Part shown: positions 15,783-21,588 of the stretch, piece by piece
How positions within the stretch are numbered: the stretch's first letter is position 1
How the letters are laid out: each line of letters starts with the position of its first letter
Assembly: GCA_947176455.1 (NCBI GenBank)
Contig: CAMWQQ010000005.1
Coordinates: forward strand, 1-21,588
Source: an uncultured Odoribacter sp.
GTDB lineage: Bacteria; Bacteroidota; Bacteroidia; Bacteroidales; Marinifilaceae
Direction: 5' to 3'
DNA: 21,588 nt
Notes under the pieces: model-generated
Database searches by the model: none
What the model was told of the DNA's origin: nothing
Seen by the model: only the letters and a program-made list of their open reading frames with translations
Position numbers and translations under genes: made by a program

Positions 15783-15795
15783 AAAAAGTAAAACG

Positions 15796-16119
15796 ATGAA
15801 TAGAAAGTTTCATATCAAGAAAGGCGACTTGGTTCAGGTGAATGCCGGAGAAGACAAGGGCAAGCAGGGCAAGGTGCTGCAAGTTTTTCCTGAGAAGGAA
15901 AGAGCCATTGTAGAAGGTATCAACATAGTGAGCAAGCATACCAAACCGAATGCCAAACATCCGCAGGGCGGTATCATCAAGCAGGAGGCTGCGATTCACA
16001 TTTCAAACCTGAATGTGGTGGATCCTTCTACGAACAAGCCGACCCGTATCGGACGGAAATTGGGCGAGAACGGCAAACTGGTAAGATACGCCAAGAAGTC
16101 GGGAGAAATTTTGAAGTAA
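15796..16119 (+). CDS. rplX: 50S ribosomal protein L24
   Basis: The ATG at 15796 gives 107 residues starting [28 protein letters not shown], the KOW motif that opens L24. An upstream in-frame ATG at 15718 would add 26 residues encoded by the repeat spacer; these have no family support and are rejected. [29 protein letters not shown] is typical. L24 starts 50S assembly and lies near the tunnel exit. The gene is bounded by two unusual spacers. Confidence 0.95.
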   Translation: MNRKFHIKKGDLVQVNAGEDKGKQGKVLQVFPEKERAIVEGINIVSKHTKPNAKHPQGGIIKQEAAIHISNLNVVDPSTNKPTRIGRKLGENGKLVRYAKKSGEILK

Positions 16120-16127
16120 TGATGACC

Positions 16128-16190
16128 GGTTGTAAATTTTAGATTTTGAATCGCATTTTACGGGTGATTTGAGGTTTAAAATTTACAATC
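16128..16190 (+). repeat. Large imperfect palindrome in the rplX-rplE spacer
   Basis: TTGTAAATTTTA (16130-16141) is exactly complementary to 16177-16188, and two further outer pairs extend the stem to 14. The enclosed 35 bases contain further partial self-complementarity (GATTTTGAATCGC against the complement of GGGTGATTTGAGG). It lies immediately after the rplX stop and could weaken transcription from upstream. It fits the same pattern as the neighbouring palindromic spacers. Confidence 0.5.
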
Positions 16191-16236
16191 CCAATCAAAA
16201 TGTGACTTCACGAAGTGGCTTGTTAAAAATATTTTA

Positions 16237-16244
16237 TACCTTTG
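16237..16244 (+). promoter_or_regulatory. Perfect -7 box, probable internal promoter for rplE onward
   Basis: TACCTTTG at 16237-16244 matches TAnnTTTG exactly. A good -33 TTTG at the right spacing is not evident; only weak TTG-like bases occur. Transcription would start about 16250, leaving a leader near 75 bases that contains GAAAA (16251-16255) paired with TTTTC (16261-16265). It would let rplE to secY be expressed independently of the str promoter. Confidence 0.55.
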
Positions 16245-16323
16245 TCGCTTGAAAATCTGATTTTCGGTGGATGATGGCGTATAAAAAGCGGTCAATCGTG
16301 AATCAAAAATCATATTTAGTTAG

Positions 16324-16872
16324 ATGAAATACGTACCAAATCTTAAGACAAAGTATAACGAAGAGATTGTACCGACCTTGATGAAGGAGTTCGGATACAA
16401 GTCAGTTATGCAGGCTCCCCGTTTGGAGAAGATAGTAATCAATCAGGGAGTGGGTTCAGCTATTCAGGATAAGAAAATCCTGGAGTTCTCATTGAATGAG
16501 ATTACCGCGATAACAGGTCAGAAGGCTGTTGTAGGTAAGTCAACGAAAGACGTATCTAATTTTAAGTTGCGTAAGGGCATGCCGATTGGCGTGAAAGTGA
16601 CTTTGCGCAAGGAAAGAATGTATGAGTTCCTGGAAAGATTGATTTGCAGTGCTCTGCCGCGTATCCGCGACTTCAAGGGCATCAACAGCAAGCTGGACGG
16701 GAAAGGCAATTATACGTTAGGTCTTGAAGAGCAGATCATATTCCCTGAGATTGTGTTGGATTCCGTACACAAAATCATGGGTATGAACATTACATTTGTG
16801 ACTTCGGCTAATACCGACGAAGAAGGTTTTGCTCTGCTCAGAGAGTTTGGATTACCATTTAAAAAGAATTAA
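16324..16872 (+). CDS. rplE: 50S ribosomal protein L5
   Basis: Full-length L5 (182 residues), which binds 5S rRNA and touches the P-site t[16 protein letters not shown], the [25 protein letters not shown] segment and [16 protein letters not shown] are diagnostic. It follows a 204-base spacer with a palindrome and a promoter-like box, so it may head its own transcript. In E. coli the start of this gene is where S8 represses the spc operon. rpsN follows after 12 bases. Confidence 0.98.
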   Translation: MKYVPNLKTKYNEEIVPTLMKEFGYKSVMQAPRLEKIVINQGVGSAIQDKKILEFSLNEITAITGQKAVVGKSTKDVSNFKLRKGMPIGVKVTLRKERMYEFLERLICSALPRIRDFKGINSKLDGKGNYTLGLEEQIIFPEIVLDSVHKIMGMNITFVTSANTDEEGFALLREFGLPFKKN

Positions 16873-16884
16873 AAAAGAAGCGAA

Positions 16885-17154
16885 ATGGCAAAAGAATCAA
16901 TGAAAGCCCGTGAGGTGAAGCGTGCAAAATTGGTAGAAAAGTACGCCGAGAAACGAGCAAAGTTAAAAGAGGAGGGTGACTATGCTGCACTGAGTCTCCT
17001 GCCGAAAAACTCTAACCCCATTCGCTTGCACAACCGTTGCAAGCTGACGGGTCGTCCCAGAGGTTACATGAGACAGTTCGGAATCAGCCGTATCCAGTTC
17101 CGTGAAATGGCATCGGCAGGTTTGATTCCGGGAGTTAAAAAGGCTAGTTGGTAA
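16885..17154 (+). CDS. rpsN: 30S ribosomal protein S14, zinc-free type
   Basis: The 89-residue S14 has [29 protein letters not shown] and ends [11 protein letters not shown]. It has only one cysteine, so it lacks the paired CxxC zinc ribbon and belongs to the longer, zinc-independent form. S14 is a late-joining protein of the 30S head. The gene is complete, between rplE and rpsH as expected. Confidence 0.97.
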   Translation: MAKESMKAREVKRAKLVEKYAEKRAKLKEEGDYAALSLLPKNSNPIRLHNRCKLTGRPRGYMRQFGISRIQFREMASAGLIPGVKKASW

Positions 17155-17173
17155 TTTTTAAAAGCGAAAAGAG

Positions 17174-17569
17174 ATGACAGATCCAATAGCAGATTTTCTT
17201 ACCCGCATTCGGAATGCAGTAAGAGTAGGTCACAAGGTGGTTGAAATCCCGGGTTCCAAGATGAAACTCGAAATGACCAGAATTTTGAAAGAAAAGGGAT
17301 ATATCCTGAATTATAAGTATGAACAGGATGGTGCAAAGAGCAATATCAAGATTGCGTTGAAATATCACCCCGAGACGAAAGTGCCTGCCATCAAGTCTTT
17401 GGTACGCGTTTCCAAACCGGGTTTGCGCCGTTATACGAACGTGGAGGAGATGCCGCGCGTATTGAACGGTCTGGGTATTGCCATTTTGTCTACCTCCCTG
17501 GGATTGATGACAGACAAAGAAGCTCGCCAGCGGAATGTGGGCGGTGAAGTATTGTGTTATGTGTATTAA
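17174..17569 (+). CDS. rpsH: 30S ribosomal protein S8
   Basis: This 131-residue S8 begins MTDPIADFLTRIRNAVRVGH and ends GLMTDKEARQRNVGGEVLCYVY, both highly characteristic. S8 binds the central domain of 16S rRNA. In E. coli it represses its operon by binding the rplX-rplE junction, which here is a long structured spacer; whether S8 binds it is untested. It is spaced 19 bases from rpsN. Confidence 0.98.
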   Translation: MTDPIADFLTRIRNAVRVGHKVVEIPGSKMKLEMTRILKEKGYILNYKYEQDGAKSNIKIALKYHPETKVPAIKSLVRVSKPGLRRYTNVEEMPRVLNGLGIAILSTSLGLMTDKEARQRNVGGEVLCYVY

Positions 17570-17586
17570 TTTAAAGTGAAGAAGAC

Positions 17587-18141
17587 ATGTCACGTATAGG
17601 GAAATTACCGATTCATATACCACAAGGAGTTACTGTAGCAGTAAGTCCTGATAACACCGTCACGGTAAAAGGTCCGAAAGGTCAGCTTTCTCAGAAAGTG
17701 AGCACAGACCTGACTGTTTCCGTTGAAGCGAACGAAGTGCACGTACAACGTCACACTGAAGACAAGGAGCACAAAGCACAGCATGGTTTGTACCGTGCTT
17801 TGATTCACAATATGGTGGTGGGTGTTTCTGAAGGCTATACCATCAAGCAGGAGCTGGTGGGTGTAGGTTTCCGTGCCAACGCCGAAGGCCAGGTGCTTGA
17901 ACTGGGATTGGGGTATTCTCACTCCATTTTCTTGCAATTGCCGGCAGAGGTGAAAGTTTCAGCCGTAACTGAAAAACGTGCGAACCCGATCATTACGTTA
18001 GAGAGTTGCGACAAGCAGCTGATCGGACAAGTGGCTGCCAAAATCCGTTCTTTCCGGAAGCCGGAGCCTTACAAGGGCAAGGGTATCCGCTTCGTAGGTG
18101 AAGAGGTTCGCCGGAAAGCAGGTAAGTCAGCTAAAGTTTAA
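17587..18141 (+). CDS. rplF: 50S ribosomal protein L6
   Basis: The 184-residue L6 has the duplicated L6 fold: MSRIGKLPIHIPQGVTV in the first half and VAAKIRSFRKPEPYKGKGIRFVGEEVRRKAGKS at the end, the strongest family signature. L6 lies near the sarcin-ricin loop and the factor-binding site. The length is usual and no truncation is seen. rplR follows after 21 bases. Confidence 0.98.
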   Translation: MSRIGKLPIHIPQGVTVAVSPDNTVTVKGPKGQLSQKVSTDLTVSVEANEVHVQRHTEDKEHKAQHGLYRALIHNMVVGVSEGYTIKQELVGVGFRANAEGQVLELGLGYSHSIFLQLPAEVKVSAVTEKRANPIITLESCDKQLIGQVAAKIRSFRKPEPYKGKGIRFVGEEVRRKAGKSAKV

Positions 18142-18162
18142 TCACTAAAGAGGTAAAAAGTT

Positions 18163-18519
18163 ATGGCTTTAACGAAAGAAGAAAGAAGATTAAGAATAAA
18201 ACGGAGAATCCGTAAGATTATCTCCGGAACGGCTGAACGTCCTCGTATGAGCGTTTTCCGTTCAAACGCGCAGATTTCCGTACAGTTGATTGACGATAAG
18301 GCAGGCAAGACTTTGGTATCCGTATCGTCCTTGTGCAAGGAGATTGCAGAAAAGAAAGGTACGAAGATCGAACAGGCCGCTCTGGTCGGTGCCGCTATTG
18401 CCGAGAAGGCGAAGGCTGCCGGTATCGTGGCTGTGGTTTTCGACAGAAACGGTTATTTGTATCACGGCAGGGTGAAGGCGTTGGCTGACGCTGCCCGTAA
18501 CGGAGGTCTTAATTTTTAA
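18163..18519 (+). CDS. rplR: 50S ribosomal protein L18
   Basis: The 118-residue L18 contains [30 protein letters not shown], a helix rich in alanine ([17 protein letters not shown]) and the end [26 protein letters not shown], all diagnostic. L18 binds 5S rRNA together with L5. It is placed between rplF and rpsE, 11 bases before the latter. Confidence 0.98.
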   Translation: MALTKEERRLRIKRRIRKIISGTAERPRMSVFRSNAQISVQLIDDKAGKTLVSVSSLCKEIAEKKGTKIEQAALVGAAIAEKAKAAGIVAVVFDRNGYLYHGRVKALADAARNGGLNF

Positions 18520-18530
18520 AAGTTAGCAGA

Positions 18531-19037
18531 ATGGAACAGAAAGTAAATAATACTGACTTGGAATTAAAGGACAGATTGGTGGCAATCAATCGTGTGACCA
18601 AAGTTACCAAGGGAGGTCGTACGTTCAGTTTCGCGGCTATCGTCGTGGTAGGTGACGAGAACGGAATCGTAGGCTGGGGACTGGGCAAGGCCAATGAAGT
18701 GACCACTGCCATTTCCAAAGGAATCGAGGCTGCAAAGAAAAACCTGATCAAGGTGCCCGTATTGAAGGGAACCATTCCTCACGAGCAAGTGGCTCGTTTT
18801 GGCGGAGCCGAGGTTTTCATGAAACCGGCTTCTTCCGGTACGGGACTGGTGGCTGGAGGTGCTATGCGTGCCGTATTGGAGAGCGCAGGCATCCACGACG
18901 TGCTGGCAAAGAGTAAAGGTTCGTCCAACCCTCACAACCTGGTGAAAGCGACGATTGCGGCGTTGAAGGAAATGCGTGACGCCCGCACGGTTGCGGCTAC
19001 CCGGGGAATCAGTCTGGATAAGGTGTTTAACGGATAA
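18531..19037 (+). CDS. rpsE: 30S ribosomal protein S5
   Basis: S5 here is 168 residues. The N-terminal dsRNA-binding-like part shows [24 protein letters not shown] and [17 protein letters not shown]. The C-terminal part has [23 protein letters not shown] and [19 protein letters not shown]5 helps decoding accuracy and the mRNA entry helicase. The loop tied to spectinomycin resistance (VTKVTKGGR) looks ordinary. rpmD starts 10 bases later. Confidence 0.98.
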   Translation: MEQKVNNTDLELKDRLVAINRVTKVTKGGRTFSFAAIVVVGDENGIVGWGLGKANEVTTAISKGIEAAKKNLIKVPVLKGTIPHEQVARFGGAEVFMKPASSGTGLVAGGAMRAVLESAGIHDVLAKSKGSSNPHNLVKATIAALKEMRDARTVAATRGISLDKVFNG

Positions 19038-19047
19038 ATGGAGTATC

Positions 19048-19230
19048 ATGGCAAAGATTAAAATAACGCTTGTAAAAAGTAAAATCGGTAGCGATAAAAC
19101 TCAGGTAGGCACTATTCGGGCATTGGGATTGAAGAAAACCAACAGCAGTGTAGAGCAAGAGGCTACTCCGCAGATTCTGGGTATGGTGGCTAAAATCAGC
19201 CATCTGGTTCGCGTGGAAGAAGTAAAGTAA
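19048..19230 (+). CDS. rpmD: 50S ribosomal protein L30
   Basis: The ATG at 19048 gives 60 residues starting [20 protein letters not shown] longer frame from 18976 overlaps rpsE and is rejected. [37 protein letters not shown] fits L30, a small protein of the 50S that is absent in some bacteria. It lies between rpsE and rplO in the standard spc order. Confidence 0.96.
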   Translation: MAKIKITLVKSKIGSDKTQVGTIRALGLKKTNSSVEQEATPQILGMVAKISHLVRVEEVK

Positions 19231-19259
19231 TTTGTTAAACATTTTAAGGACGAAATAAA

Positions 19260-19706
19260 ATGGATTTAAGTAACTTAAAACCGGCCTGCGGATCAACTCA
19301 TCACGATAAGAGAATCGGCCGCGGACAGGGTTCCGGAAGAGGAGGTACGTCAACAAGAGGACACAAGGGAGCCAAATCAAGATCAGGTTATCATACGAAA
19401 ATCGGTTTTGAGGGTGGTCAGATGCCTTTGCAGAGACGTGTACCGAAGTTCGGTTTTAAAAATATCAACCGTGTAGAGTACAAGGCTATTAATATCAGTA
19501 TGTTGCAGGCTTTGGCAGAAAGAGACAATCTTTCCGTGATCGACCGCGAGGTGCTGATTAATGCGGGTCTGCTCAACAAGAACGATTTGTTGAAAGTGCT
19601 GGGCGACGGTGCAATCAGCGCCAAACTGGAAGTGAAGGCGAACGCTTTCTCCAAGAAGGCTGTTGAGGCCATCGAGGCTGCCGGAGGCTCTGTTGTCGTT
19701 TTGTAA
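19260..19706 (+). CDS. rplO: 50S ribosomal protein L15
   Basis: The 148-residue L15 opens with MDLSNLKPACGSTHHDKRIGRGQGSGRGGTSTRGHKGAKSRSG, the glycine- and arginine-rich extension that runs into 23S rRNA, then FEGGQMPLQRRVPKFGF. The C-terminal domain has VKANAFSKKAVEAIEAAGG. It is the last ribosomal gene before secY and ends at a 109-base spacer built of short repeats. Confidence 0.97.
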   Translation: MDLSNLKPACGSTHHDKRIGRGQGSGRGGTSTRGHKGAKSRSGYHTKIGFEGGQMPLQRRVPKFGFKNINRVEYKAINISMLQALAERDNLSVIDREVLINAGLLNKNDLLKVLGDGAISAKLEVKANAFSKKAVEAIEAAGGSVVVL

Positions 19707-19718
19707 ACCCAAGCGAGC

Positions 19719-19806
19719 TTATAAGGTCATAAGGTTTATAAGGTTCGTGGGGTGATTTTACCTTTACTGGCTTTATAAACTTTATCGGCTTTATAAACTT
19801 ATAAAT
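19719..19806 (+). repeat. Head-to-head arrays of 8-9 base repeats before secY
   Basis: Left array: TTATAAGG (19719-19726), TCATAAGG (19727-19734), TTTATAAGG (19735-19743), TTCGTGGGG (19744-19752). Right array, period 9: CTTTACTGG (19762-19770), CTTTATAAA (19771-19779), CTTTATCGG (19780-19788), CTTTATAAA (19789-19797), CTTATAAAT (19798-19806). The right units are roughly the complement of the left, so the whole can fold into a long imperfect stem. TACCTTTA inside is one base from a -7 box, but this may be chance. Confidence 0.65.
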
Positions 19807-19815
19807 AAAAACCTT

Positions 19816-21159
19816 ATGAAGTTATTTGATACATTAAAGAACATTTGGAAAATTGAGGAATTGAAGACCCGGATTCTGACGACTTTGGGACTGATTCTCG
19901 TTTACAGGCTGGGTACGGAGATCGTATTGCCGGGTATTAATCCGGCGGGACTGACGGCATTGAAGGAGCAGACTTCCGGAAACGGAGTGCTGGGCTTGCT
20001 GGATATGTTTTCAGGCGGTGCGTTCTCCAATGCGTCGATATTCGCATTGGGTATCATGCCTTACATCTCTGCTTCCATCGTGGTGCAGTTGCTGGGTATT
20101 GCCGTTCCTTATTTTCAACGGATGCAGCGGGAAGGTGAGAGCGGAAGACGGAAAATCAATCAGATTACCCGTTATCTGACCGTGATTATTCTTGTGTTGC
20201 AGGGTTCTGCGTATCTTACCAACTTGAACATGCAAATCCCGAAGGAGTTCTTCATGATGGAGAAGGGATGGTTTACGGCTTCTTCCATAGCCATTCTGGC
20301 AGCAGGTTCAATGTTTGTGCTGTGGTTGGGTGAGAAGATTACGGACAAGGGAATCGGAAACGGTGTTTCCATCATCATCATGATTGGTATCATCGCCCGT
20401 TTGCCGTTTGCGTTTGTTGCCGAGCTTAGTTCGCGGATGAGTCAGCAGGGTGGCGGTGCCGTTGCCTTCTTGATTGAAATCGCGTTGCTGTTCTTTGTTT
20501 TCTGCGGCAGCATATTGCTGGTACAGGGAACCCGCAAGGTGCCCGTACAGTATGCCAAGCGGATTGTCGGAAACAAGCAGTACGGCGGTGTTCGTCAGTA
20601 TATTCCGCTGAAGATTAATGCGGCAGGAGTTATGCCGATTATTTTTGCCCAGGCGATCATCTTGTTGCCGATTTCGTTTGTCAACTATGCCGCTTCCGAA
20701 TCATTGTCCGGAATTGCGGCCGCGTTTTCAAACTTTACCGGTTTCTGGTATAACTTCACGTTCTTCATCCTGATTGTCGCTTTCACCTACTTCTACACTG
20801 CGATTACGGTAAATCCGATGCAGATGGCGGAAGACATGAAGAAGAACGGAGGATTTATTCCGGGTGTGAAGCCGGGACGCAAGACGATGGAGTTTTTGGA
20901 TACCATCATGTCAAGGATTACCTTGCCGGGTTCCATCTTCCTGGGGATTGTCGCCATATTGCCGGCATTTGCACAATTGTCGGGCGTGAACCATCAGTTC
21001 GCACAGTTTTATGGCGGTACTTCCTTGTTGATTCTGGTGGGTGTCGTTTTGGATACCTTGCAGCAGATTGAGTCCCATTTGTTGATGCGTCATTACGACG
21101 GATTGATGAAGACGGGAAGAATCAAGGGGAAGACTCCTGGAGGACCGACCGCATATTGA
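19816..21159 (+). CDS. secY: Preprotein translocase subunit SecY
   Basis: The 447-residue protein is the channel of the Sec translocon in the inner membrane, partner of SecE, SecG and SecA. About ten hydrophobic segments can be traced. Diagnostic parts are LVYRLGTEIVLPGI, the plug-region GLLDMFSGGAFSNASIFALGIMPYISASIVVQLL, KITDKGIGNGVSIIIMIGI, VPVQYAKRIVG, PLKINAAGVMPIIFAQ and NPMQMAEDMKKNGGFIPGVKPG. Length and order are normal. It sits between rplO and map as in most Bacteroidota, but after a repeat-filled spacer of 109 bases, which may tune its expression apart from the ribosomal genes. Confidence 0.98.
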   Translation: MKLFDTLKNIWKIEELKTRILTTLGLILVYRLGTEIVLPGINPAGLTALKEQTSGNGVLGLLDMFSGGAFSNASIFALGIMPYISASIVVQLLGIAVPYFQRMQREGESGRRKINQITRYLTVIILVLQGSAYLTNLNMQIPKEFFMMEKGWFTASSIAILAAGSMFVLWLGEKITDKGIGNGVSIIIMIGIIARLPFAFVAELSSRMSQQGGGAVAFLIEIALLFFVFCGSILLVQGTRKVPVQYAKRIVGNKQYGGVRQYIPLKINAAGVMPIIFAQAIILLPISFVNYAASESLSGIAAAFSNFTGFWYNFTFFILIVAFTYFYTAITVNPMQMAEDMKKNGGFIPGVKPGRKTMEFLDTIMSRITLPGSIFLGIVAILPAFAQLSGVNHQFAQFYGGTSLLILVGVVLDTLQQIESHLLMRHYDGLMKTGRIKGKTPGGPTAY

Positions 21160-21227
21160 TTTTAAATTGCAGGAATTACTGAGTCTTTGACCGGTTTTGA
21201 TACCATCGGGGACTTGGTAATTCGATT

Positions 21228-21258
21228 TTTGCAACTTTAAAAAAATATTGTAATTTTG
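21228..21258 (+). promoter_or_regulatory. Promoter of map, very close to the start codon
   Basis: TTTG at 21228-21231 and a perfect TAnnTTTG box (TAATTTTG) at 21251-21258 are separated by 19 bases. The ATG of map begins at 21263, only 4 bases after the box, so the transcript probably starts at or within a base or two of the ATG. A small stem TACCA (21201-21205)/TGGTA (21215-21219) lies upstream and might weaken read-through from secY. Confidence 0.75.
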
Positions 21259-21262
21259 CGGC

Positions 21263-21588
21263 ATGATTTTTCTGAAGACGGCAGAGGAGATTGAGCTACT
21301 GAGAGAGAGCAATCAGTTGGTAGGCAAGACGCTGGGCGAAATAGCGAAGCATATTCGTCCAGGTGTTTCTACGTTGGAACTTGACCGTATTGCGGAAGAA
21401 TTCATTTGTTCGCACGGGGCGAAACCCGGGTTCAAAGGTTATGGAGGTTTTCCGAATGCCTTGTGCATATCCGTCAACGACGTGGTCGTGCACGGGGTAC
21501 CTTCCGCCGAGTGCATCTTGAAAGAGGGCGATATCGTGTCTGTCGATTGCGGAACCTGCAAGAACGGTTTTTACGGAGACAGCGCATA
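21263..21588 (+). CDS. map: Type I methionine aminopeptidase, N-terminal part (cut by window end)
   Basis: From the ATG at 21263 the frame stays open to the window edge, 108 complete codons. MIFLKTAEEIELLRESNQLVGKTL is the usual start in this phylum. GFKGYGGFPNALCISVNDVVVHGVP carries the conserved histidine, and GDIVSVDCGTCKNGFYGDSA carries the first two metal-binding aspartates. The enzyme removes the initiator methionine from new proteins in the cytosol and follows secY in the spc block of most bacteria. The rest of the active site lies beyond the window. Confidence 0.95.
   Translation, partial: MIFLKTAEEIELLRESNQLVGKTLGEIAKHIRPGVSTLELDRIAEEFICSHGAKPGFKGYGGFPNALCISVNDVVVHGVPSAECILKEGDIVSVDCGTCKNGFYGDSA

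Noticed and set aside
15718..15795. 26-residue N-terminal extension of L24
   Set aside because: It is translated from the repeat spacer. L24 homologues start at [11 protein letters not shown], so the ATG at 15796 is used.
18976..19047. 24-residue extension of L30
   Set aside because: It lies in rpsE in another frame and is not part of the L30 family.
19719..19806. CRISPR-like array before secY
   Set aside because: Units are only 8-9 bases with no spacers between them and are arranged in two opposed halves; there are no cas genes.

Overview
The window comes from a Bacteroidota genome, most likely order Bacteroidales. Four signs point there: a SusD/DUF4843/PKD-like lipoprotein set at the left end; a GLPGLI-family domain; promoters of the Bacteroides type (TTTG, a 19-20 nt spacer, then TAnnTTTG) before rpsL and map; and a ribosomal cluster that runs from fusA straight into rpsJ with no tuf between them. 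Family-level placement is not secure; an Odoribacteraceae-like gut species would fit but is a guess. Every gene supported here is on the + strand.

Left region (1-5629): the 3' end of a susD-like gene, a DUF4843 lipoprotein, a PKD-like lipoprotein, an exported thioredoxin-fold protein, and an exported protein that joins a trypsin-like serine protease to a C-terminal GLPGLI domain. Spacings are short or zero, so this looks like one co-transcribed outer-membrane uptake and periplasmic processing locus. A peptide or protein substrate is plausible but not proven. A strong hairpin at 5676-5717 probably ends it.

Middle region (5630-6860): a compact, A+T-richer accessory cassette of three small genes joined by two 4-base ATGA overlaps. 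They are a DUF3791-like helical protein, a DUF3990 protein with features of the ADP-ribosyltransferase fold, and a second small helical protein. The cassette has its own promoter-like sequence and a second hairpin upstream. This is the best candidate for a little-described system, possibly toxin-antitoxin-like or a phage-defence module.

Right region (6860-21588): the fused str-S10-spc ribosomal supercluster: rpsL, rpsG, fusA, rpsJ, rplC, rplD, rplW, rplB, rpsS, rplV, rpsC, rplP, rpmC, rpsQ, rplN, rplX, rplE, rpsN, rpsH, rplF, rplR, rpsE, rpmD, rplO, secY and the start of map. All the ribosomal genes look intact. Most spacers are 2-40 bases, but a few are long and structured: rpsL-rpsG, fusA-rpsJ, rplN-rplX, rplX-rplE and rplO-secY. 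The last three hold imperfect palindromes made of short degenerate repeats, and the rplX-rplE spacer also carries a perfect -7 promoter box. The promoter in front of map lies so close to the ATG that the transcript may be leaderless.
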